Program-made: the position numbers and the translations under genes
The notes under the pieces: model-generated
The model's database searches: none
What the model saw: only the letters and a program-made list of their open reading frames with translations
Told to the model about the DNA's origin: nothing
Shown here: piece by piece, positions 49,745 to 58,045 of the stretch
Layout of the letters: each line of letters starts with the position of its first letter
Numbering within the stretch: position 1 is the first letter of the stretch
NCBI RefSeq assembly: GCF_002531575.1
Contig: NZ_NWTI01000021.1
Location: forward strand, 1-64,000
DNA length: 64,000 bases
From: Bradyrhizobium sp. Y36
GTDB taxonomy: Bacteria > Pseudomonadota > Alphaproteobacteria > Rhizobiales > Xanthobacteraceae
Direction of reading: 5' to 3'

Positions 49745-52030
49745 ATGGTATATCGGCGTCGCAGACCCTCGCAGATGCAGGCCGCAACCGAATCGGTTGC
49801 CGTGGCCCCGACTGCGCCGGTCGCGCGTCCGGCCAAGCCCCGCGCGCGGATGATGCGTCAATATGACCTCGTCGAGCGCGTTCGGTCCTACAACCCCAAC
49901 ACCAACGAGGACCTGCTGAACCGCGCCTACGTCTACGCCATGAAGGCGCATGGCTCTCAGACCCGCGCCTCGGGCGATCCGTATTTCTCGCACCCGCTCG
50001 AAGTGGCGGCGATTCTCACCGACCTCAAGCTCGACGACGCCACCATCGTGGCCGCGCTGCTGCACGACACGATCGAGGACACCGAAGCGACGCGGGCCGA
50101 GATCGACCAGATCTTCGGGCCGGAGATCGGCGCGCTGGTCGAGGGCCTGACCAAGCTGAAGCGGTTGGAGCTGGTGTCGCGGGAGGCCAAGCAGGCCGAG
50201 AATCTGCGCAAATTGTTGCTGGCCATTGCCGACGATGTCCGCGTGCTCCTGGTCAAGCTCGCCGACCGTCTGCACAACATGCGCACGCTGGACTTCGTGC
50301 CGACCGAATCGCGCCGGCGCATCGCCGAGGAGACGCTCGACATCTATGCGCCGCTCGCGGGGCGCATGGGCATGCAGGAAATGCGCGAGGAGCTGGAGGA
50401 TCTATCCTTCCGCACCCTCGATCCCGAAGCCTATTCGGTCGTAATGCAGCGCCTCGACGCGCTCGCCGACCGCAACCGCAATCTGATCGGCGAGATCGAG
50501 GACCAGCTCTCCAACAACCTGCGCCACCGGGGCCTGGGCGCGCGGGTGTATGGCCGTCGCAAGAAGCCGTTCTCGATCTGGACCAAGATGGAGCGCAAGT
50601 CGGTCGGCTTCGAGCAATTGTCCGACATCTTCGGCTTCCGCCTCGTCGTCAACGACATCGAGGCCTGCTATCGCGCGCTCGGCATCGTGCACACCACCTG
50701 GCCGGTCGTGCCGGGGCGCTTCAAGGACTACATCTCGACCCCGAAGCAGAATGACTACCGCTCGATCCACACCACGGTGATCGGTCCCGGCAACCAGCGC
50801 GTCGAGCTGCAGATCCGCACCGAGGCGATGGACCAGATCGCCGAGCGCGGCATCGCCGCGCATGTGTTCTACAAGGAGGGGGTGGGCTCGCCGAACGAAT
50901 TCCTCAAGCGCGAATCCAACGCCTTCGCCTGGCTGCGCCACACCATCGGCATCCTCTCGGAGAGCGCCAATCCGGAGGAATTCCTCGAGCACACCAAGCT
51001 CGAGCTGTTCCACGACCAGGTGTTCTGCTTCACCCCGAAGGGCAAGCTGATCGCGCTGCCGCGCCACGCCAACGTGATCGACTTCGCCTATGCCGTGCAT
51101 ACCGACGTCGGCAACAGCGCGGTCGGCTGCAAGATCAACGGCCAGTTCGCGCCGCTGTCCTCGGAGCTGCAGAACGGCGACGAGGTCGAGGTGCTGACCT
51201 CGGAAGCGCAATCGGCGCCGCCCTCGGCCTGGGAAACCCTTGCGGTCACCGGCAAGGCGCGCGCCGCGATCCGCCGCGCCACCCGGACCGCGGTGCGCGA
51301 TCAATATGCCGGTCTCGGCCGGCGCATCGTCGAGCGCCTGTTCGAGCGCGCCAAGATCGAATACGCCGACGACAAGCTCAAGGGCGCGCTGCCGCGGCTC
51401 GCGCGCACCTCGATCGAGGACGTGATGGCGGCCGTGGGGCGCGGCGAAATCAAGGCCTCCCACGTCGCGCGTGCGATGTATCCCGACTACAAGGAAGAAC
51501 GCATCGCGCGCTACGGCGCGAAAAAGGGGCTCGCCGCCAAGCTCAAGGAGAAATCGTCGGAGCCGCCGCGCAGCCCGGTCGCGATTCCGATTCGCGGCAT
51601 CAATTCCGATCTGCCGATCAAGTTCGCGCCGAACGGCGGCGCCGTGCCCGGAGACCGTATCGTCGGCATCGTCACGCCGGGCGAGGGCATCACGATCTAC
51701 CCGATCCAGGCGCCGGCGTTGAAGGATTTCGAGGAGGAGCCGGAGCGCTGGCTCGACGTCCGCTGGGACATCGAGGACTCCGCGCCGCAGCGCTTCCCGG
51801 CCCGCATCAAGGTCGAGAACGTCAACGAGCCCGGCGCGCTGGCGCAGATCGCGACCGTGATCGCCGAGCACGACGGCAACATCGACAACATCAGCATGCA
51901 GCGCCGCTCGCCCGACTTCACGGAGACGACGATCGATCTCGAAGTCTACGATCTAAAGCATCTGAGCGCGATCCTGGCCCAGCTGCGGGCGAAGGCGGTC
52001 GTCGCCAAAGTCGAACGTGTTAATGGATAG
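49745..52030 (+). CDS. rsh: Bifunctional (p)ppGpp synthetase/hydrolase, Rel/Spo
   Basis: A 761-residue long RelA/SpoT homologue. It has an HD hydrolase with an intact HDTIEDT motif (HPLEVAAILTDLKLDDATIVAALLHDTIED), a synthetase domain (YGRRKKPFSIWTKMERKSVGFEQLSDIFGFRLVV, RFKDYISTPKQNDYRSIHTTV, ELQIRTEAMD), then TGS (VFCFTPKGKLIALPRHANVIDFAYAVH) and a C-terminal ACT domain. With both catalytic halves intact it should make and degrade (p)ppGpp. The N-terminal 30 residues are variable. It lies between rpoZ and pdxJ. Confidence 0.96.
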   Translation: MVYRRRRPSQMQAATESVAVAPTAPVARPAKPRARMMRQYDLVERVRSYNPNTNEDLLNRAYVYAMKAHGSQTRASGDPYFSHPLEVAAILTDLKLDDATIVAALLHDTIEDTEATRAEIDQIFGPEIGALVEGLTKLKRLELVSREAKQAENLRKLLLAIADDVRVLLVKLADRLHNMRTLDFVPTESRRRIAEETLDIYAPLAGRMGMQEMREELEDLSFRTLDPEAYSVVMQRLDALADRNRNLIGEIEDQLSNNLRHRGLGARVYGRRKKPFSIWTKMERKSVGFEQLSDIFGFRLVVNDIEACYRALGIVHTTWPVVPGRFKDYISTPKQNDYRSIHTTVIGPGNQRVELQIRTEAMDQIAERGIAAHVFYKEGVGSPNEFLKRESNAFAWLRHTIGILSESANPEEFLEHTKLELFHDQVFCFTPKGKLIALPRHANVIDFAYAVHTDVGNSAVGCKINGQFAPLSSELQNGDEVEVLTSEAQSAPPSAWETLAVTGKARAAIRRATRTAVRDQYAGLGRRIVERLFERAKIEYADDKLKGALPRLARTSIEDVMAAVGRGEIKASHVARAMYPDYKEERIARYGAKKGLAAKLKEKSSEPPRSPVAIPIRGINSDLPIKFAPNGGAVPGDRIVGIVTPGEGITIYPIQAPALKDFEEEPERWLDVRWDIEDSAPQRFPARIKVENVNEPGALAQIATVIAEHDGNIDNISMQRRSPDFTETTIDLEVYDLKHLSAILAQLRAKAVVAKVERVNG

Positions 52031-52075
52031 GCGCATCTCGCATGCGCCGGTTCCTCTGATTTCGCGAGTCCTGAA

Positions 52076-52828
52076 ATGCCTGCTTCTCCACTTCGCCTCG
52101 GCGTCAACATCGATCACGTCGCAACGGTGCGTAACGCACGCGGTGGCCGCCATCCCGATCCGGTGCGCGCCGCGCTCTTGGCGATCGAGGCCGGCGCCGA
52201 CGGCATCACCGCGCATCTGCGCGAGGATCGCCGGCACATCCGCGACGAGGACATGGCCCGGCTGAAGGCCGAGATCACCAAGCCCCTCAATTTCGAGATG
52301 GCGGCGACCGACGACATGATGCGCATCTCGCTCGCCACCAGGCCGCACGCCGTGTGCCTGGTGCCGGAGCGCCGCCAGGAGGTCACCACCGAAGGCGGGC
52401 TGGACGTCGTCGGCCAGCACAATGCGCTCGCGCCCTATATCGCGCGCCTGAACGATGCCGGTATCCGCGTCTCCCTCTTCATCGCCGCCGATCCCGCCCA
52501 GATCGAGATGGCGGCGCGTCTGCGCGCGCCCGTGATCGAGATCCACACCGGCGCCTGGTGCGACGCTGTCACCGACGGCCACATCGAGAAAGCCGAGGCC
52601 GAGTGGAAGCGGATCGTGGCAGGCGTGAAGCTGGCCAAGGCTGCCGGGCTGGAGGTCCATGCCGGCCACGGGCTCGACTATGCGACTGCGGAGACGATCG
52701 CGGCGCTGCCTGAGATCATGGAGCTCAACATCGGCTATTACATGATCGGCGAGGCGCTGTTCGTGGGGTTGGCCGAGACGGTGCGCAGCATGCGCGCGGC
52801 GATGGACCGTGGCCGGAGCCGGGCATGA
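52076..52828 (+). CDS. pdxJ: Pyridoxine 5'-phosphate synthase
   Basis: A 250-residue TIM-barrel protein starting with LRLGVNIDHVATVRNARGGRHPDPVRAALLAIEAGADGITAHLREDRRHI. It continues with NFEMAATDDMMRI and GLEVHAGHGLDYATA, the PdxJ motifs including the DHVATVR active-site segment. It joins deoxyxylulose phosphate and aminoacetone phosphate. It overlaps acpS by four bases. Confidence 0.96.
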   Translation: MPASPLRLGVNIDHVATVRNARGGRHPDPVRAALLAIEAGADGITAHLREDRRHIRDEDMARLKAEITKPLNFEMAATDDMMRISLATRPHAVCLVPERRQEVTTEGGLDVVGQHNALAPYIARLNDAGIRVSLFIAADPAQIEMAARLRAPVIEIHTGAWCDAVTDGHIEKAEAEWKRIVAGVKLAKAAGLEVHAGHGLDYATAETIAALPEIMELNIGYYMIGEALFVGLAETVRSMRAAMDRGRSRA

Positions 52829-53244
52829 TCATCGGCATCGGCTCCGATCTGATCGACATCACCCGCGTCGCCAAGGTGATCGAGCGTCACGGCGAGCGCT
52901 TCCTCGACCGCATCTTCACCGCGGCCGAGCGGGCCAAGGCGGAGCGCCGCGCCAAGAACGAGAAAATGGTGGTCGCGACCTACGCCAAGCGCTTCGCCGC
53001 CAAGGAGGCCTGCTCCAAGGCGCTCGGCACCGGCATCCGGCGCGGGGTCTGGTGGCGCGATATGGGGGTGGTCAACCTGCCGGGCGGACGGCCGACCATG
53101 CAGCTGACCGGCGGGGCGCTGGCCCGGCTTCAGGCCCTGACGCCGGAAGGGTTCGAGCCCCGGATCGACCTGTCGATCACCGACGACTGGCCGCTGGCGC
53201 AGGCCTTCGTCATCATTTCCGCCGTCCCGCTGGCCAAGCCCTGA
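52825..53244 (+). CDS. acpS: Holo-[acyl-carrier-protein] synthase
   Basis: A 139-residue protein with the AcpS motifs IIGIGSDLIDITRVAKVIERHGERFLDRIFT and KRFAAKEACSKALGTGI (metal and CoA site). It moves 4'-phosphopantetheine from CoA to apo-ACP. It is translationally coupled to pdxJ (ATGA). The 250 bp after it, before lepB, are AT-richer near 53262 and may carry a promoter for lepB-rnc-era. Confidence 0.95.
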   Translation: MIIGIGSDLIDITRVAKVIERHGERFLDRIFTAAERAKAERRAKNEKMVVATYAKRFAAKEACSKALGTGIRRGVWWRDMGVVNLPGGRPTMQLTGGALARLQALTPEGFEPRIDLSITDDWPLAQAFVIISAVPLAKP

Positions 53245-53494
53245 TCCTGATTGTCGCCATGTTATAATTCTTATTGAAATTCAATGTCTTAGGAAGTTTT
53301 GGTGCGATCTTTCATTGCGTGGCCTCCGACAACCGTCTAAAAGTCCGCGGACGCAAATCAGCTTGGGTAAATTCGGCTTTACGCCGGAATTGGCCCTCAC
53401 TATCAGAATCAGGACAATCTCCTTGCGCCGCGAACCGGTGGGCCGTTCGCGGGAGGAGGGCGCTCTGTGATCGCCGGCCGGAATTGAGAGAGCA

Positions 53495-54259
53495 ATGAGC
53501 GTGACTTCGGGAACGAAAACTGAGAGCGGCGTCGGCGAAACGATCCGGGTCGTGATCCACGCTCTCCTGATCGCGCTGGTGATCCGTACCTTCCTGTTCC
53601 AGCCCTTCAACATCCCGTCCGGCTCGATGAAGGCGACGCTGCTGGTCGGCGACTATCTGTTCGTCTCGAAATATTCCTACGGCTACAGCCATTACTCGAT
53701 TCCGTTCTCGCCGCCGCTGTTCTCCGGGCGGGTCTGGGGCTCGGACCCGCAACGCGGCGACATCGTCGTGTTTCGCCTGCCGAAGGACGATTCCACCGAC
53801 TACATCAAGCGCGTGATCGGCCTTCCCGGCGACCGCATCCAGATGCGGGACGGGCTGCTCTACATCAACGACGCGCCGGTCGAGCGGCAGCGGATGAGCG
53901 AATATGTCGGCGAGGAGCCATGCGGCTCGGAGGGTGGCGGCATCTCCCGGGTGAAGCGCTGGAAGGAAACGCTGCCAAACGGCGTGTCCTATGAGACGCT
54001 CGATTGCGCCGACAACGGCTACGTGGACAACACCAACGTCTATACCGTGCCCGCTGGCCATTTCTTCATGATGGGCGACAACCGCGACAACTCCACCGAC
54101 AGCCGCTTCCTCGGCCAGGTCGGCTATGTGCCGCAGGAGAATCTGATCGGCCGCGCCCAGATGATCTTCTTCTCCATCGCCGAAGGCGAGCATGCCTGGA
54201 TGTTCTGGCGCTGGCCGTGGGCGGTGCGCTGGAATCGCTTCTTCAAAATCGTCCGATGA
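53495..54259 (+). CDS. lepB: Signal peptidase I
   Basis: A 254-residue protein with one N-terminal helix (TIRVVIHALLIALVIRTFLFQ), the Ser nucleophile in FNIPSGSMKATLLVGDYLFVSK, the Lys base in STDYIKRVIGLPGDRIQ, and the MMGDNRDNSTDSRFLGQVG box. It removes signal peptides of exported proteins at the inner membrane. Its stop overlaps the rnc start. Confidence 0.96.
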   Translation: MSVTSGTKTESGVGETIRVVIHALLIALVIRTFLFQPFNIPSGSMKATLLVGDYLFVSKYSYGYSHYSIPFSPPLFSGRVWGSDPQRGDIVVFRLPKDDSTDYIKRVIGLPGDRIQMRDGLLYINDAPVERQRMSEYVGEEPCGSEGGGISRVKRWKETLPNGVSYETLDCADNGYVDNTNVYTVPAGHFFMMGDNRDNSTDSRFLGQVGYVPQENLIGRAQMIFFSIAEGEHAWMFWRWPWAVRWNRFFKIVR

Positions 54260-55071
54260 AAGACGAAGCCAAGGACATCGCGACCCAATCCATCGAGGCG
54301 CAAGCCGCTCCCGAGAGCGAAGCTGCAACCAAGACGCCTGCGAAGAAGAGGCGGGTGCGCAAGGCCAAGGCGACCGATGCGAATGCGGCGCTCGAGGCGC
54401 GCATTGGGTACAGCTTTTCGGATCCGAACCTCTTGATGCAGGCGATCACGCATGTCTCGGCGCTGAAGTCCGGGCGCAAGCGCGGCGACAGCTATCAGCG
54501 GCTGGAATTCCTCGGCGACCACGTGCTCGGGCTCGTCGTCTCCGACATGCTCTATCACGCCTTCCCGAACGCCGATGAGGGCGAGCTGTCCAAGCGTCTT
54601 GCCGAGCTCGTGCGCAAGGAAAGCTGCGCGGACGTTGCCAAGTCGCTCGGACTGCTCGACGACATCAAGCTCGGCTCGGTCGGCTCCAGCGCCGATGCCC
54701 GCCTGCGCAAATCCATTCTCGGCGACATCTGCGAGGCCGTGATCGGCGCCGTCTTCCTCGACGGCGGCTACGCGGCGGTGGCCGAGTTCGTCAAGCGCAA
54801 CTGGACCGAGCGCATGCACAAGCCGCGCCGTCCCTTGCGAGACCCCAAGACCGTGCTGCAGGAATGGGCGCAAGGGAAGGGGCTGCCGACGCCGGTTTAC
54901 CGCGAGGTCGAGCGCACCGGCCCGCATCACGACCCGCAATTCCGCGTCGCCGTCGACCTGCCGGGACTGGCGCCGGCCGAAGGCATCGGCGGCAGCAAGC
55001 GCGCGGCGGAGAAAGTAGCAGCTTCAGTGATGATCGAGCGTGAAGGCGTTGGCGGCGGCAATGACGGCTGA
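54256..55071 (+). CDS. rnc: Ribonuclease III
   Basis: The ATG at 54256 overlaps the lepB stop. The 271-residue protein carries a 45-residue charged N-terminal extension, then the RNase III domain with the signature SYQRLEFLGDHVLGLVVSDMLY and the acidic cluster SILGDICEAVIGAVFLDGG. A double-stranded RNA-binding domain follows (DPKTVLQEWAQGKGLPTPVYREVERTGPHHDPQF, GGSKRAAEKVAA). It processes rRNA and structured RNAs. It overlaps era by 11 bp. Confidence 0.96.
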   Translation: MKDEAKDIATQSIEAQAAPESEAATKTPAKKRRVRKAKATDANAALEARIGYSFSDPNLLMQAITHVSALKSGRKRGDSYQRLEFLGDHVLGLVVSDMLYHAFPNADEGELSKRLAELVRKESCADVAKSLGLLDDIKLGSVGSSADARLRKSILGDICEAVIGAVFLDGGYAAVAEFVKRNWTERMHKPRRPLRDPKTVLQEWAQGKGLPTPVYREVERTGPHHDPQFRVAVDLPGLAPAEGIGGSKRAAEKVAASVMIEREGVGGGNDG

Positions 55072-55987
55072 AACGAGCGGCGAGACGCCCACTGCGACGC
55101 GCTGCGGTTTCGTCGCGCTGATCGGCGCGCCGAATGTCGGCAAGTCGACGCTGGTCAATGCGCTGGTCGGCGCCAAGGTCACGATCGTCTCGCGCAAGGT
55201 GCAGACCACGCGCGCGCTGATCCGCGGCATCGTGATCGAGAACAATGCGCAGATCATCCTGGTCGACACGCCCGGCATCTTTCTGCCGAAGCGGCGGCTC
55301 GACCGCGCCATGGTCTCGACCGCCTGGAGCGGGGCGCATGACGCCGATCTCGTCTGCGTGCTGCTCGATGCCAAGACGGGCATCGACGAGGAGGCCGAGG
55401 CGATCCTGACCAAGGCCGCCAGCGTCAATCACGACAAGATCCTCGTCATCAACAAGGTCGATCTGGTCCAGCGCGAGAAGCTGCTGGCGCTGGCGCAGGC
55501 CGCCAACGAGCGCATGAAGTTCGCGCGCACCTTCATGATCGCGGCGATCTCGGGCGACGGCGTCGACGACATCCGCAAGACGCTCGCCGAGATGGTGCCG
55601 CCGGGACCGTATCTCTATCCCGAGGACCAGATGTCGGATGCGCCGATGCGGCAGCTGGCGGCCGAGATCACGCGCGAAAAAATCTATCAGAAGCTGCACC
55701 AGGAATTGCCCTACCAGTCCACGGTCGAGACCGACAAGTGGGAGGAGCGCAAGGACAAGTCGGTGCGCATCGAGCAGACGATCTTCGTCGAGCGCGAAAG
55801 CCAGCGCAAGATCGTGCTCGGCAAGGGCGGCGCCACCATCAAGTCGATCGGCGCGGACTCGCGCAAGGAGCTCATGCAGATCCTGGACGTGCCGGTGCAT
55901 CTGTTCCTGTTCGTCAAGGTGCGCGAGAACTGGGGCGACGATCCCGATCGCTACCGCGAAATGGGCCTGGACTTCCCCAGGGAATAA
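55061..55987 (+). CDS. era: GTPase Era
   Basis: The ATG at 55061 gives 308 residues. G1 to G4 are GAPNVGKST, the switch region with TTRA, DTPG and NKVD. The C-terminal KH domain is RKIVLGKGGATIKSIGADSRKEL. Era binds 16S rRNA during 30S maturation and is an essential GTPase. A GTG at 55040 is an alternative start. It ends the lepB-rnc-era run; recO normally follows directly but here two small membrane genes and a repeat intervene. Confidence 0.96.
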   Translation: MTAETSGETPTATRCGFVALIGAPNVGKSTLVNALVGAKVTIVSRKVQTTRALIRGIVIENNAQIILVDTPGIFLPKRRLDRAMVSTAWSGAHDADLVCVLLDAKTGIDEEAEAILTKAASVNHDKILVINKVDLVQREKLLALAQAANERMKFARTFMIAAISGDGVDDIRKTLAEMVPPGPYLYPEDQMSDAPMRQLAAEITREKIYQKLHQELPYQSTVETDKWEERKDKSVRIEQTIFVERESQRKIVLGKGGATIKSIGADSRKELMQILDVPVHLFLFVKVRENWGDDPDRYREMGLDFPRE

Positions 55988-56008
55988 GCAAGAACAGATC
56001 GGTTTCCG

Positions 56009-56389
56009 ATGAGCGTGCCCAGCAATGTCAGGCGCTTCGAAGCGCTGCTCTATGCATCGTTGATGCTGGATGCCGTCTCGGTCGCGGTGCAGGACCGCAC
56101 GCCCAATGCCGAGATGACCGAGCAGATGATCATGACGGCGACCGTGCTCGCCGGCGGCATGATCCTGCTGCTGGTCTACTTCGTCTGGCTGGCTGCGCAT
56201 TGGCGCAAGAACTGGCCGCGCTGGGTGCTGGCGGCGGCGCTCGTGCTGTCGGTGATCTCGCTCGGCCAGATCATCGGCGAGAAGGGCCTGGAGCTCGACA
56301 GCGCCATCGAGATCGTCTCCTGCGCGCTGACCACGATGGGCCTTTACTTCTCCTTCAGCGGCGACGCACAGGGCTGGTTCAACGCGTGA
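56009..56389 (+). CDS. Small integral membrane protein, hypothetical
   Basis: A 126-residue protein with four hydrophobic segments: FEALLYASLMLDAVSVAV, MIMTATVLAGGMILLLVYFVWLAA, WVLAAALVLSVISLGQIIG and the weaker IEIVSCALTTMGLYFSF. I recall similar proteins from Bradyrhizobium but cannot name a function. It starts 21 bp after era. Confidence 0.7.
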   Translation: MSVPSNVRRFEALLYASLMLDAVSVAVQDRTPNAEMTEQMIMTATVLAGGMILLLVYFVWLAAHWRKNWPRWVLAAALVLSVISLGQIIGEKGLELDSAIEIVSCALTTMGLYFSFSGDAQGWFNA

Positions 56390-56403
56390 AGTTACGCGCG
56401 GTG

Positions 56404-56490
56404 CCGTAGGGCGGATTAGCGAAGCGTAATCCGCCATTCTCAGGCACGGACGATGCGGCGGATTACGCCTTCGGCTAATCCGCCCTACGG
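56404..56490. repeat. Long palindromic element with perfect 17-bp ends
   Basis: CCGTAGGGCGGATTAGC (56404-56420) and its exact inverse (56474-56490) are joined by a second pair, CGAAGCGTAATCCGCC and GGCGGATTACGCCTTCG, so nearly the whole 87 bp can fold into one hairpin. The right arm overlaps the last codons and stop of the minus-strand gene at 56485. Confidence 0.85.
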
Positions 56491-56799
56491 TCGGTAAGTG
56501 TGGACGATGATCGCCGCGCTCACGATGATGGCCCAGATGACAAATCCGACGATCACGCCGAGCGCCGGGGACAGGATCACCCGGTCTTCGCCGGAACGCG
56601 TGATCTGCAGGAAGCCGGTCCAACCGATCCTGGTCATGACTTTGGGGAATTCGACCCTGACCTTGCCCCATGTGACTGCGAACAACACAGCCACGGCCGT
56701 AAAATAGAAAATCGTCGGCAGGGCGTCGAAGACGACCCACCAGAGCAGCCAGACGACCAGCTCGAGGATTGAGACAAACAAACCGGCAACGATGTCCAT
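56485..56799 (-). CDS. Small membrane protein, hypothetical
   Basis: A 104-residue protein with two main hydrophobic blocks (LFVSILELVVWLLWWVVFDALPTIFYFTAVAVLFAVTWG and VILSPALGVIVGFVIWAIIVSAAIIV), a stretch KVRVEFPKVMTRIGWTGFLQI between, and a TYRP ending. Its last four codons and stop come from the right arm of the palindromic element, so the repeat probably inserted into and altered the original C-terminus. It is divergent from recO. Confidence 0.6.
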   Translation of the reverse strand: MDIVAGLFVSILELVVWLLWWVVFDALPTIFYFTAVAVLFAVTWGKVRVEFPKVMTRIGWTGFLQITRSGEDRVILSPALGVIVGFVIWAIIVSAAIIVHTYRP

Positions 56800-56856
56800 G
56801 TGATCCAGGGCGTCTCCGATCTTCTGCGTCAGGACATATAGCGCTATATTTGTCGG

Positions 56857-57609
56857 ATGGAATGGACCGACGAAGGCATCGTGCTGGGCGTGCGGCGGCA
56901 TGGCGAATCCAGTGCCATTGTCGAATTGCTGACCCGCGCGCACGGCCGGCATCTCGGTCTTGTTCGTGGCGGTGCCAGCTCGCGGCTGCGGCCGCTGCTG
57001 CAGCCGGGCAACAGCGTCAGCGCGGTGTGGCGGGCGCGGCTCGACGAGCACCTCGGCACGTATGCCATCGAGGGACTGAAGCTCCGCGCGGCGACGCTGC
57101 TGGGATCCTCTCACGGGGTCTATGGCGTTACCCATCTGGCCTCGATCGCGCGGCTGTTGCCGGAGCGTGATCCGCACGAGGAAATTTTCGCGCTGCTCGA
57201 ACATTCGCTGGATGATTTCGACGATATCGGCAGCGCGGCCGTCCACCTCATCCATTTCGAGCTGGCGATGCTGGCCGAGCTCGGCTTCGGGCTGGCGCTG
57301 GAGAATTGCGCGGTGACCGGCGAGACCACCGATCTGATCTATGTCTCGCCGAAATCCGGCGGGGCGGTGTCGCGCGGCGCCGGCGAGCCGTGGCGCGACC
57401 GGCTGCTGCGCCTGCCGCCTTTCCTGCGCCATGGCGAAACCGCCAGCGAGCTCACGGACCAGGATCTGCAGGATGGCTTTCGGCTGACGGGACTTTTCCT
57501 GCTGCGCCACGTGCTGGAGCCGCGCGGGCAGGGCCATTCCGACGCGCGGGCAGGCTTCATCAACGCCCTGACCCGGCAGCAGGCGAGGGCGGCGATCCCC
57601 GCGCCATGA
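56857..57609 (+). CDS. recO: DNA repair protein RecO
   Basis: A 250-residue protein beginning MEWTDEGIVLGVRRHGESSAIVELLTRAHGRHLGLVRGG, the RecO OB-fold. The central helical part is LRAATLLGSSHGVYGVTHLASIARLLPERDPHEEIFALLEH and the late segment is LQDGFRLTGLFLLRHVL. It works with RecR (and RecF) to load RecA at gaps. Confidence 0.94.
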   Translation: MEWTDEGIVLGVRRHGESSAIVELLTRAHGRHLGLVRGGASSRLRPLLQPGNSVSAVWRARLDEHLGTYAIEGLKLRAATLLGSSHGVYGVTHLASIARLLPERDPHEEIFALLEHSLDDFDDIGSAAVHLIHFELAMLAELGFGLALENCAVTGETTDLIYVSPKSGGAVSRGAGEPWRDRLLRLPPFLRHGETASELTDQDLQDGFRLTGLFLLRHVLEPRGQGHSDARAGFINALTRQQARAAIPAP

Positions 57610-57709
57610 GCGAAGCGGGACTCTGCCTTGCTTCATCACATGGGGTTCCCGGGAACGAAATCGGGCTGGTCGAGTTCGCCCTTGAGGTTCCACAACGGGG
57701 ACAGCCTAA

Positions 57710-57985
57710 ATGTTGATCAGGGGATTCGCCTTGTCCGCGGCGCTGCTCGCGTTCGCGCCTGATGCCATGGCCGGTGAGCCGCAACCCGGTGTGTTTCGCC
57801 GGGCATCCTGCACGGTCGTCCGGTACTATGTGGCCAAATATTCCGCTGCGGCCGCAGAGACATGGGCACGGTCGAAGGGGGCGACCGAGGCTGAAATCGA
57901 GGCCGCCCGGCGTTGCCTGACCAATGCGCCGGTTCCGAGCCAGGCCCAGACCCCGACGGTGACGGCCGGCTGGGCCGGCCAGTAG
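57710..57985 (+). CDS. Secreted small protein, hypothetical
   Basis: A 91-residue protein with a signal peptide (ending DAMA-GEPQ), then FRRASCTVVRYYVAKYSAAAAETWARSKGATEAEIEAARRCL and a Pro/Thr-rich end. The two cysteines (C34, C69) probably form a disulfide. GGGGACAGCC lies before the ATG. Function unknown; it lies between recO and parC. Confidence 0.65.
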   Translation: MLIRGFALSAALLAFAPDAMAGEPQPGVFRRASCTVVRYYVAKYSAAAAETWARSKGATEAEIEAARRCLTNAPVPSQAQTPTVTAGWAGQ

Positions 57986-58045
57986 GCCGCCCCAGGGAAC
58001 CAATCCATCCTTGCCCGATTCCCTTCCACGGTTTAACCGGGCGGC

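Noticed and set aside
54791..56740. 649-codon minus-strand frame across rnc, era and a membrane protein
   Set aside because: His/Arg/Asp-rich shadow without motifs.
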